From: MGIIb-O2 sp002494975 | GTDB taxonomy: Archaea; Thermoplasmatota; Poseidoniia; Poseidoniales; Thalassarchaeaceae | Assembly (NCBI GenBank): GCA_028355015.1 | Contig: JAOMRN010000004.1 | Span: 62,001 to 126,000, forward strand | Reading direction: 5' to 3' | Length of the DNA: 64,000 nt | Shown: piece by piece, positions 8,797 through 16,231 of the stretch | Layout of the letters: each line of letters starts with the position of its first letter | Numbering within the stretch: position 1 is the stretch's first letter | Program-made: the position numbers and the translations under genes | Notes under the pieces: model-generated | Told to the model about the DNA's origin: nothing | The model's database searches: none | Seen by the model: the letters and a program-made list of their open reading frames with translations, nothing else

Positions 8797-9351
8797 ATGA
8801 GTGCAATTGAGGAATCAGGAATGGGACGGATTTACATCAAAGTTGGTTCAGATATTATTGATTTGACTGGATCTGCGAAAGAAGTTAGTGATGGTTGGTT
8901 GAAAATCAAAGAAGATGGGTCGTGGACTGCTAATCTTTCTGCAATTAGAAATGCCCGTGACTTAGCTGTTGAAGAAGCGGCCCAAAGAGCTATTCAAACA
9001 GGAATACCAGAACGTGGGTCTGCTTTTAGGAGAGTTCTAGATTCCTGTGGGATTGAAAAAACTGGGGATGTTATCTTAGCCACAATACATTACCTAAGAT
9101 TTGTAGAAAAGGAAACAAATACCCCCCCTAGAGAATTGAAAACATTAGTTTCTCAATCTGGAAAATGGAACGAGGAAGAGGTAGAGAAATGGAACCTTTC
9201 CTTGTACATCAATAGAATGTTAGAAGGCGGGGTTTCTGGAAAGAAACAAGAACCGTTATTAGAATATCCAGCCGGTATGCCAAAGAAAAATAGGTATGTT
9301 GTTTTGACAGATGCTGGACGGAATTATCTGGAGAGATTATCTCGTGACTGA
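8797..9351 (+). CDS. Conserved-looking hypothetical protein, possibly winged-helix
   Basis: I do not recognise a family. The 184-aa product begins with a short beta-rich part (residues 9-50, RIYIKVGSDIIDLTG) followed by mainly charged helices. The C-terminal end (GMPKKNRYVVLTDAGRNYLERLSRD) resembles the last helix and wing of winged-helix proteins, where a V-LT-x-x-G motif is common; this is only a suggestion. There is no signal peptide or membrane segment, so it should be cytoplasmic. The pentapeptide-repeat gene starts inside its last codons (8-bp overlap), which implies translational coupling and a shared job. Confidence 0.7.
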   Translation: MSAIEESGMGRIYIKVGSDIIDLTGSAKEVSDGWLKIKEDGSWTANLSAIRNARDLAVEEAAQRAIQTGIPERGSAFRRVLDSCGIEKTGDVILATIHYLRFVEKETNTPPRELKTLVSQSGKWNEEEVEKWNLSLYINRMLEGGVSGKKQEPLLEYPAGMPKKNRYVVLTDAGRNYLERLSRD

Positions 9352-9739
9352 AAATAATACTGGAAGAAAAGATTGGTCATATACATCTCACATAGGTGAG
9401 GATTTACGAGGTATAGATTTGTCAGGAGCAGATTTGAGAAGAGCGGTATTTGATGGTGCTGATTTAGAAGGAGCAGATCTTTCGGGAGCAGACCTTAGAA
9501 AAGCCTCTTTCAAACAAGCAAATTTAATGAAAGCAGCCTTTGATAATGCGGACATGCGAGATGCTATTTTTATTAAAGCTAAGATGAATCTATCAAATTT
9601 TCAAGGAACTAAGTTAGATCGGGCAGATTTACGTGGTATAAGAGGAAGGTATGCAATTTGGAGAAATGCCAACTGGTGGGATGCTAAAATGAATGATGAT
9701 CTCCGTGGTGCTTTATCGAAAAAATGGCCTAAAGAATAA
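9344..9739 (+). CDS. Pentapeptide-repeat protein
   Basis: From about residue 21 to 96 the sequence runs in units of A(D/N)LXX type, such as LSGADLRRAVFDGADLEGAD, giving roughly 15 pentapeptides and therefore about four coils of a right-handed quadrilateral beta-helix. There is no signal peptide. The start is most likely the GTG at 9344, which overlaps the end of the upstream gene by 8 bp; a TTG-type start at 9311 would give a longer overlap. Functions in this family vary from DNA mimicry to protein-protein scaffolding, and none can be assigned from sequence. Confidence 0.85.
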   Translation: MTENNTGRKDWSYTSHIGEDLRGIDLSGADLRRAVFDGADLEGADLSGADLRKASFKQANLMKAAFDNADMRDAIFIKAKMNLSNFQGTKLDRADLRGIRGRYAIWRNANWWDAKMNDDLRGALSKKWPKE

Positions 9740-9745
9740 CTTTAA

Positions 9746-10162
9746 TTATTTTACAATTATTTTAGAAAGGCCTGTTCGAACCCATTCTGGAACTAATATT
9801 TTATCTTTAATTGAATCCATATTTGTACAAACGGTAGTTTGTGTTGCGCTCCAACACAATATCTCATCCTGGTTAAAAATCTCAATAAACCAAGTAATTG
9901 ATGTATTGCCAATATTTTTTACAGAAATATTACAAACGGCTGTATCGCCATAACTAAGAGGGTGAAGGAAATTTGCTTCGCTATGGACCAAGGGGAATCC
10001 TATTCGGTGTTTTTGCAATAATTCGTTGTAATGAATATTACAAGTATATTCCCAAGACTCCTCGTAAAAACGATGGGCTAAATCCCAAAATCTAGGGTAA
10101 TATACAATGCCTGCTAAATCTACCATGGGGAAATCAATTCGTCTGGATGTGGCAAAAGCCAT
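9746..10162 (-). CDS. Hotdog-fold acyl-CoA thioesterase (4HBT/YbgC-like)
   Basis: The 138-aa single-domain protein has the 4-hydroxybenzoyl-CoA thioesterase signature: the start RRIDFPMVDLAGIVYYPRFWDLAHRF carries the catalytic-site Asp followed by AGIVYY, and the rest shows the LVHSEANFLHPLSYGD and ITWFIEIFN strands. Members hydrolyse acyl-CoA or acyl-ACP thioesters. The substrate here is unknown. It stands alone, convergent with the pentapeptide gene at a 6-bp gap and 45 bp upstream of the MFS exporter on the opposite side. Confidence 0.85.
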   Translation of the reverse strand: MAFATSRRIDFPMVDLAGIVYYPRFWDLAHRFYEESWEYTCNIHYNELLQKHRIGFPLVHSEANFLHPLSYGDTAVCNISVKNIGNTSITWFIEIFNQDEILCWSATQTTVCTNMDSIKDKILVPEWVRTGLSKIIVK

Positions 10163-10207
10163 GCTCTACCGTAATATGTCAAAGCCTTGAAATCTATGGA
10201 AGAAGAT

Positions 10208-11446
10208 TTACTTTTGTTCGACTCTTGGGAATTTTTCAGAAGGATTTCTTTGAAAATTTCTAAAGGAGGGGATAAGTAAACCTATAGTAGTAGTCAAAAC
10301 CATGAATGAAACAGCAATGGAATAAGTTGTCAAGACATTTGTGAGCGATATTAACCAACCTCCAAGAAGTGGCGCAATGGGAAGAAAGATTAGAGAACCT
10401 ACTGCATCTAAAGAATTTACTCGACCTCGGAGATGTTGATCTACGCTATCGGACATTGCTGTCCTCCAGATTACCATCAAAGAGCCTCCTAGAATACCTT
10501 CTAGTAATACGAATATTAATACTGCCCAAAATGGAATTGGCATAGCCCAAAATAGCATACACCATGCAATAGCCCCTATGAAAATATAGAATACCAAACC
10601 TCTTTTTTCTTTGGGAACTGGTCTAATACCTGCAAAAGCAGAACCAATCATTGCACCCGCTGCGCCGACTGCTCCAAAAATGCCATATGACCGAGCACCC
10701 AAATCTTTCGATTCAATCAAGAAAGGAACGCCTATCTCTATCATTGAGTCCCAAAAATGCCAAAACATGAACATTAAGATACCCGCAAATAACCAAGGCT
10801 GGGTTCTGACAAATGATATCGCTTCGGATATCTCTTCACGAAGATTACCTGATGTGTCCTCTCTTTCTACAGGAATTTCAGGAATGGTCCAAAGGATTCC
10901 TGCGCTAACTAGGAATGTAAATACATCAAATAATAAACAAGCTTCGAGATTGAAATAGAACAATAAACTAGTACCAACTAAAGGGCCAATCATCCATGCA
11001 ATTGTCATTATTATGCCATGAATTGAATTCGCTTCGGATAGTAAATTTTCATCAATTAAATCCGGTAATAAGGCATTTTCTGCAGGAATTGAAAAAGCAG
11101 ATATTGCACCCACTGAAAAAGCCAGTAATAATAATGTAGGAACTAAAGGAAATGAAAAGAGAAGACAAAATATTGCAACAAAGACTATTCCCGCTTCAAC
11201 TAAATCTGCCACCAATGCGACAGTTCTTCGAGGTAATTTGTCCACCACCATTCCGGCATATAATAACAATGGTAAATGGCCGAGAAAATATGCTGTCAGT
11301 AAATAACCATAGGCAGTTGGTCCTCCGGATTGAGAAACTACCCATGCAATTGAAATAAAGAATATAGAATTCCCCCATGTATTAATTCCTTTTGCAATAA
11401 GAAAGCGACGAAGGTAGGGTTCACCCCAAGCTTCTCGCATACTCAT
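10208..11446 (-). CDS. Major facilitator superfamily exporter (EntS/MFS_3-like)
   Basis: The 412-aa protein has about 12 predicted membrane segments. It carries the loop 2-3 signature in GMVVDKLPRRTVALVADL and a related one (MSDSVDQHLRGRVNSLDAVG) in the second half, as in the enterobactin-exporter/macrolide-efflux type MFS_3 group. The N-terminus MSMREAWGEPYLRRFLIAKGIN fits that group (FRRLW-like before helix 1). It probably uses the proton gradient to export a small molecule; the substrate is unknown. tRNA-Arg(GCG) lies 74 bp upstream on the same strand. Confidence 0.85.
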   Translation of the reverse strand: MSMREAWGEPYLRRFLIAKGINTWGNSIFFISIAWVVSQSGGPTAYGYLLTAYFLGHLPLLLYAGMVVDKLPRRTVALVADLVEAGIVFVAIFCLLFSFPLVPTLLLLAFSVGAISAFSIPAENALLPDLIDENLLSEANSIHGIIMTIAWMIGPLVGTSLLFYFNLEACLLFDVFTFLVSAGILWTIPEIPVEREDTSGNLREEISEAISFVRTQPWLFAGILMFMFWHFWDSMIEIGVPFLIESKDLGARSYGIFGAVGAAGAMIGSAFAGIRPVPKEKRGLVFYIFIGAIAWCMLFWAMPIPFWAVLIFVLLEGILGGSLMVIWRTAMSDSVDQHLRGRVNSLDAVGSLIFLPIAPLLGGWLISLTNVLTTYSIAVSFMVLTTTIGLLIPSFRNFQRNPSEKFPRVEQK

Positions 11447-11520
11447 AAAAGCGGGCGTTTAGAGTCGCCCTTTCAACTATTGCAATATAAAAATACAAAG
11501 TTAACACTAATGCGTAATAA

Positions 11521-11597
11521 TGGCGGACCCACCGCGATTTGAACACGGGTTTAAGGCTCCGCAAGCCCCAGTGATATCCAGGCTACACTATGGGTCC
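11521..11597 (-). tRNA. tRNA-Arg (anticodon GCG), CCA encoded
   Basis: On the minus strand the acceptor GGACCCA pairs with TGGGTCC. The D-arm contains GTGT...TCAC with GG in the loop. The anticodon arm GGGGC-TTGCGGA-GCCTT gives anticodon GCG (codons CGC/CGU), with two G-U pairs. The T-arm is CCGTG-TTCAAAT-CGCGG. G73 and CCA are encoded. No intron is present. Confidence 0.93.
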
Positions 11598-11654
11598 AAT
11601 GAGCGTTCGAAAGAAGACCCCTGTTTAATTCCGACGGTTGAAAGTTATATGGAT

Positions 11655-12008
11655 TCATAAATCCAAAGGAAGGATTGTTTTCCAACTTGGCTGCGCTAGT
11701 TTCTTTGATTTAGGACCATCTCTTGGATTAGGATGTCTATGTAAAAGAACACCATGCATACCTTCAACATTGAATTTAACTCTTAACTCGACCATTCGAT
11801 CTCTTTCTACTATCTGCATCATCTCAGAGTCAAGTTCGAATGAGGTAGTAGAATCATCATCATCATTATTCTTGATTAGAAGAGTCGTATTATCAATCTC
11901 TGCTCGTGGAGAGAAATCATAATCTCTAGGATTTTCCATAATGACCTTCAAATCGGCAATAAGTCGATCTCGAATTGAGACTTTAGTTATCTCCATCTCT
12001 TTGACCAT
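11655..12008 (-). CDS. Small acidic hypothetical protein
   Basis: The 117-aa protein is not recognised. It begins MVKEMEITKVSIRDRLIADLK, with an amphipathic helix, has an NNDDDDS acidic run at about 46-52, and then a charged strand/helix region (MVELRVKFNVEGMHGVLLHRH). It has no signal or membrane segment. It lies between the PKD lipoprotein (52 bp upstream, same strand) and tRNA-Arg. The opposite strand has a shorter overlapping open frame that looks like a shadow; this strand is preferred because its composition (acidic, no rare residues) matches neighbouring proteins. Confidence 0.6.
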   Translation of the reverse strand: MVKEMEITKVSIRDRLIADLKVIMENPRDYDFSPRAEIDNTTLLIKNNDDDDSTTSFELDSEMMQIVERDRMVELRVKFNVEGMHGVLLHRHPNPRDGPKSKKLAQPSWKTILPLDL

Positions 12009-12041
12009 AGTAGGGCCACAGAGAATTAGTTGAAAGGCCTT

Positions 12042-12053
12042 CCCACTAGTGGG
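12042..12053. other. 12-bp perfect palindrome between the lipoprotein and small-protein genes
   Basis: CCCACTAGTGGG is self-complementary and lies in the 52-bp gap, 7 bp past the stop of the PKD lipoprotein and 33 bp before the next start. It could be an operator-like site or a tight hairpin in the transcript; there is no T-tract. Confidence 0.35.
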
Positions 12054-12060
12054 TAAGAAT

Positions 12061-13248
12061 TTAGACTCCAGTTTCCATGACTATTGGTATAAGAATTACA
12101 AATTCTACTAACAAATCCCAATCATTACCCGTATCTGGATCAACTCCGTCAATTGGTAAATCAGGATCACATTGGTCAGCAGATATTTCCCATATCCAAT
12201 CTCCTTGACCAAACCTCTGCCCTGGTTGGTTTAACAAATTACTAACTATGGTTGCTGATGAATCGGATTGTGTCGTATAATCGCTTGCAGGTCTTTCATT
12301 CATGTTATCAAGAGAAATATATGCAGTCGCATTTTCAGTAATATTATCATGGGTCGTGGAAGTGAAAGTCGACCAACCGGTCAATGGTATATCGAGATAT
12401 AGTGAAAAATTATCTTCTGGCCACATTATTGGAATAATATCTCTAGCTAGAGTTAATGTTGCATTAAAGTGAATTATTCGGGCACCTAATCCAGGATTAT
12501 GATCAAAAGATACTGTGTCTCCTTGTTCGAGATATCCGGACCAAGAAAAATCAATAGTTTTCTCTTCCCAACTTACATAATAATTTCTTGAAATAACCAT
12601 AATTGTCCATTCTTGCGATGAAATCCCGCCTTTATCGTCAATGACGGTTAAGATTCCAGTATGATTTCCCGGCTCTGAAAATTCAACTTCTATAATCGCA
12701 TCGTTAGCATCAGCATCTCCTGCTGGATTACCATCTCCATCACTATCAATCGTTTTATCAAAATCCCACATATATTCAAGTGACCCCCCGTCTGGATCGA
12801 AAGAACTAGATGCATCTATAATTGCAATTTCACCTGTCTTTACATATCCTGGGATCTCAATCTGAATTGTAGGAGGAGCATTCACAAATACGCTAATTGA
12901 TATCGAATCTGATTCTCCATTGTCGTTGGTCACAGTTAATTCAACTTCAAAACTTCCAGGGGTTAGAAAACGATGACTAATAATTCCGGCTTTGGTCATT
13001 CTGGTTTCTCCATCTCCAAAGTCCCAAGTATAATCTGTGATTATTGAAGGAGAAGGAGTTGTTGATTCTCTAGCATCAAAATTTATTACTTCACCTGCAT
13101 TAATTTCAGGTACTCCAGTTAACGACGAATTCGCATCAGATGTTATTTCAGCAGTCGGAGTCGTTGATGAAAGGCCGGTACATCCAGAAATTGAAACCAA
13201 CAATATCATACAACATACAGAGAAGGTAGCAATCTTAATCGGTGTCAT
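12061..13248 (-). CDS. Surface lipoprotein with PKD domains
   Basis: The 395-aa protein has a lipoprotein signal (residues 1-22, ending SISG|C23). Two PKD-type Ig-like domains follow: about 45-122, containing YTWDFGDGETRMT and LTVTNDNGESDS, and about 126-222, with SSSFDPDGGSLEYMWDFD, a DGDGNPAGDAD acidic loop and LTVIDDKGG. The C-terminal half (about 225-395) is beta-rich and unrecognised. It would be exported and anchored outside the membrane. PKD domains usually mediate protein-protein or polysaccharide contacts. No enzymatic motif is visible. Confidence 0.8.
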   Translation of the reverse strand: MTPIKIATFSVCCMILLVSISGCTGLSSTTPTAEITSDANSSLTGVPEINAGEVINFDARESTTPSPSIITDYTWDFGDGETRMTKAGIISHRFLTPGSFEVELTVTNDNGESDSISISVFVNAPPTIQIEIPGYVKTGEIAIIDASSSFDPDGGSLEYMWDFDKTIDSDGDGNPAGDADANDAIIEVEFSEPGNHTGILTVIDDKGGISSQEWTIMVISRNYYVSWEEKTIDFSWSGYLEQGDTVSFDHNPGLGARIIHFNATLTLARDIIPIMWPEDNFSLYLDIPLTGWSTFTSTTHDNITENATAYISLDNMNERPASDYTTQSDSSATIVSNLLNQPGQRFGQGDWIWEISADQCDPDLPIDGVDPDTGNDWDLLVEFVILIPIVMETGV

Positions 13249-13374
13249 CGGACATCTGTGCGTAATAAGCCATTCATAGCAATGTTGGATTATTGCACCT
13301 AATTATTAAGAAAACAGTATGATTGAAAAAATGCGGATAGATGAGTTCATGGATGGTGCCTCTTTCGACTAGTT

Positions 13375-14187
13375 GTGTCTGGAGAGATTTTTGCTGGCTT
13401 TAGAGTCTTGGGGTTTGATCTGGAGACAACCGGATTCGATGTGAGAAGGGAACGCATTGTCGAATATGCGCTTGTAGGAAGTGAAATAGATGGCAGTCGC
13501 ATAAATTTACAGTCATTAGTAAACCCTGGAAAAAGAATACCAATCGATTCAACTAATGTGCATGGAATTAAAGATGTTGATGTTAAAAATTCAGGTGATT
13601 TTTCGGAACATATTACGAGTATCTCTAGAATGATTGAGGGTGCGATAATTGTTGGGCATAATGTAATCAAATTTGATTGGAAATTTCTTGAAATGGAATG
13701 CCTAAGAGCTGGAGTTGAAGTCCCAAGGCCACGTGCAATAATTGACACATATGTGATTGCAAGAAAATTAAAAATACCGGGGAGACATACACTTGGCATA
13801 CTTTGTGATAAATATGGAATAAATCTAGAGAACGCCCACAGAGCTGATGCTGATGCAGGCGCTACACTATATCTGTTATGGGAAATTATGAAATCGTATC
13901 CTAGATTTTTCAGAGGAACTATTGATGATTTACAAGACTCTCTTGCAGGGATTAGAAATCAAGATATTCTCGGTCCAAGTTTAGTGGATCTAGAACCAGT
14001 CAGTGGTTCAGGAGGTAATTTGAGAATCAATAACTCAAATATTGTGATTGCTTTTGGGAAATATAAAGGTAGAACCTTAGAAGAGATAAAAAAGAAGGAT
14101 TCTCGGTATTTGAAATGGTTATTTTCGCCATCTAGCCCTATACCAAAATCAGTTTCAGAAGAATATAGTAGGAAATATCTAGATTAA
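13375..14187 (+). CDS. DnaQ-like DEDDh 3'-5' exonuclease with C-terminal quorum-like domain
   Basis: Exonuclease motifs are complete: ExoI VLGFDLETTGFD (D and E), ExoII VGHNVIKFDWKFL (D), ExoIII HRADADAGATL (H and D). The exonuclease domain covers about residues 8-175. The tail (about 215-265) holds FGKYKGRTLEEIKKKDSRYLKWL, the small DUF3820-type module found at the end of exodeoxyribonuclease X-like proteins. Expected activity is trimming of single-stranded DNA or RNA 3' ends, in repair or proofreading in trans. The start is GTG at 13375. The 3' end overlaps a RecB-like nuclease gene by 4 bp in a convergent arrangement. Confidence 0.9.
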   Translation: MSGEIFAGFRVLGFDLETTGFDVRRERIVEYALVGSEIDGSRINLQSLVNPGKRIPIDSTNVHGIKDVDVKNSGDFSEHITSISRMIEGAIIVGHNVIKFDWKFLEMECLRAGVEVPRPRAIIDTYVIARKLKIPGRHTLGILCDKYGINLENAHRADADAGATLYLLWEIMKSYPRFFRGTIDDLQDSLAGIRNQDILGPSLVDLEPVSGSGGNLRINNSNIVIAFGKYKGRTLEEIKKKDSRYLKWLFSPSSPIPKSVSEEYSRKYLD

Positions 14188-15341
14188 TTCACTCTTATTG
14201 ATTCTAATAGGGGAGACCATTTGAGAACTTCACTCCAATATCCTAAATGTATGATTTTACCTTCTGCACGTGCACTACCAAGGTATATTGGGCCATCATA
14301 TTCTGAAGATATTAAGTCAGAAATTTGCTCGAATGCACTATCTTTGAGAAATCCTCCAAATCTTATTTCGGATTCGGTAACCTCTCCTTCATCTCCAGCT
14401 GCAATTTGTCTTTCAAATAGGGCTGCACCTGATGTTTCATCGAATCGAATTAATTTAACAACTTCATCACGGAACATAGTAGAATCGGAAAGTTGACCAT
14501 TGTTTCGAGCCACCCACCAATCAGGACACCACGCTTTGAATTCACAAAAACCACATACATTTGGCCCTGGTGTTCCAAGAAAAGGAGATTTTGTGAGTTT
14601 CATCATTTCCCATGCTGTTCGAGCATCGTCCAATACCGATTCACCATCAGCAGAGTATACTTCAGTATTAGCAGAATACCACCCTTCAGCAGTAACTAGG
14701 GGATGTTTCGGTGTTGTTTCTTTTAACAAATCTCGATAAAACAACAGTTGCCTTACCACTCGTTCGTTGAGATCTTTTTTAGGAGGTTTTCCCGTTTTTA
14801 AATCTGCAACTATCCAGCCTTTAGATTTACCATTTACATCTAAATCATCGACTAATAAGTCCAACCTTCCAATTAATTTTCCATCCTCTGAAGCCAAACT
14901 ACCTTCATTTAGCAATAAAATAGATTGTAGATTTTTCCAATCACGAATTGAAACTTCGGAAAACTTTTTTTTGTCGAGAGAAATCCTTGTAAAAAGAATA
15001 TTTAATGCGCCAATAAATCCTTCTCGGGCTTTACTAATTAGATGAGGTTTCCATTGAGGCTTTCGTGGAGTTTCTAAAAATAACTTTTTTTCGATTTTCC
15101 AGTGCTTATCTAAAATCTCTTTCATAGATTTTGATAACCACTCTGTCTCTAGATCATCTCTGTCTGTAACATCAAGATTACATATTTCTTCCATTGAATT
15201 ATGTATGGCATTTCCTAACGAAGCAGGCATACTTGCTCTGCGCGGTAAACGCTGTCTAGATAGCCAATATTTTCGTGGACATTCTTCAAAACGATTCCAA
15301 GAAGAAGGTGACAACTGGTGTGAAATAGGAATTCTTTCCAT
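14184..15341 (-). CDS. RecB/Cas4-like PD-(D/E)XK nuclease with Fe-S cysteines
   Basis: The 385-aa protein starts with LSPSSWNRFEECPRKYWLSR, the SASxxxxxxxCPxxYxx block of PD-(D/E)XK exonucleases. Catalytic motifs are GRLDLLVDDLD (about 217-227) and WIVADLKTGKP (about 233-243), followed by the QLLFYRDLL motif. A C-terminal cysteine trio, CGFCEFKAWC, together with the N-terminal Cys21 matches the four [4Fe-4S] ligands seen in Cas4 and AddB. The expected role is a DNA 5' or flap exonuclease in recombination or repair. No cas genes are nearby, so a Cas4 role in CRISPR adaptation is unlikely. It is followed tail-to-tail by the DEDDh exonuclease. Confidence 0.88.
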   Translation of the reverse strand: MERIPISHQLSPSSWNRFEECPRKYWLSRQRLPRRASMPASLGNAIHNSMEEICNLDVTDRDDLETEWLSKSMKEILDKHWKIEKKLFLETPRKPQWKPHLISKAREGFIGALNILFTRISLDKKKFSEVSIRDWKNLQSILLLNEGSLASEDGKLIGRLDLLVDDLDVNGKSKGWIVADLKTGKPPKKDLNERVVRQLLFYRDLLKETTPKHPLVTAEGWYSANTEVYSADGESVLDDARTAWEMMKLTKSPFLGTPGPNVCGFCEFKAWCPDWWVARNNGQLSDSTMFRDEVVKLIRFDETSGAALFERQIAAGDEGEVTESEIRFGGFLKDSAFEQISDLISSEYDGPIYLGSARAEGKIIHLGYWSEVLKWSPLLESIRVN

Positions 15342-15424
15342 TTTTTTTTCAACCCGCCTGATTACTCGATGTTATGCTCGGGATGACATAAGGATTAACA
15401 CCATCGGCCGGTTACTGTCTAACA

Positions 15425-16231
15425 ATGACGTCGCAACCTGAGGTTCAAGTTGATTCCGAGATTGATGTAACAGGAGCCCTCGTGGTCAATTGTTTTCCAT
15501 CGCTGGGTTTTGTCAGCAGTATTGTTGCGCATTACTTAGTAGATAAGTTGGAATTAAAATTAGTAGGAGGCGTGAGACATCCATCATTACCTGCTGTTTG
15601 TTTAGTTCAAGATGGAATGCCATTGCCTCCATTGAGGTTCTACGCAGGTGAACCAATATGCAACATGGAAGAATGTAATAAAGTGGTTCTAATCGCTTCT
15701 GAAATACAAGTCGCGCCTGAATTATGCTTACCACTTGCAGGGTCTCTAATTGACTGGATAAAAGAATCAAATGCGAGTGCTGCAATAATGATAGATGCTT
15801 ATTCACCTGGAATTGAAAATAAACATACTATCTTTGATGAAGATGATTCAGATGGGTCTTTACTAGGTATAGGGGCCATTGAAGAATCTCATAAAATACT
15901 AAATGATCTAAAAGTCCCTCTCCTAAAACAAGGAATTGTTGGAGGGATGACGGGAGTAATGATGGGCGAAAGTAGGAGAAGGCGAATTAATACTGTAGCT
16001 ATGTTAGCAGAAGCCTCCGGAGAATTTGGGAACGGTTCGATACCGGATTCAAGAGCTGCAGCTAGAATAATTAATTGCTTAGATAAGTTACTCCCTGCAA
16101 TACAATTAGACTCAGAACCATTGTTAGAAGAGGCGCAGAGAATCGAAGAACAGATTAGAGAAATGATGGCAGCACAATTGAATCCTGGTGCTGAAAGTGT
16201 AGCAGGTGAAAGTTCGAATATGTATGGATAA
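15425..16231 (+). CDS. PAC2-family protein with C-terminal HbYX-like tail
   Basis: The 268-aa protein is a paralogue of the protein at 7921-8694. It shares the VNCFPSLGFVSSIVAHYLV core, the LPAVCLVQDG strand, LKQGIVGGMTGVMMGESRRR and the PDSRAAARII helix. It ends SSNMYG; Met-Tyr-Gly fits the hydrophobic-Tyr-any C-terminal motif used by proteasome activators and Pba1-Pba2 to dock into 20S alpha-ring pockets. I infer a 20S assembly chaperone or proteasome-binding role. No proteasome subunit is in the window. The stop codon abuts the stop of ligA. Confidence 0.85.
   Translation: MTSQPEVQVDSEIDVTGALVVNCFPSLGFVSSIVAHYLVDKLELKLVGGVRHPSLPAVCLVQDGMPLPPLRFYAGEPICNMEECNKVVLIASEIQVAPELCLPLAGSLIDWIKESNASAAIMIDAYSPGIENKHTIFDEDDSDGSLLGIGAIEESHKILNDLKVPLLKQGIVGGMTGVMMGESRRRRINTVAMLAEASGEFGNGSIPDSRAAARIINCLDKLLPAIQLDSEPLLEEAQRIEEQIREMMAAQLNPGAESVAGESSNMYG

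Noticed and set aside
11638..11922. Plus-strand frame of 94 codons opposite the small acidic protein
   Set aside because: Its translation (serine-, cysteine- and isoleucine-rich, no family features) looks like a shadow; the minus-strand frame is longer and better composed.
14184..15341. Cas4 of a CRISPR system
   Set aside because: No array or other cas genes lie within the window; the protein fits the general RecB-like exonuclease group.
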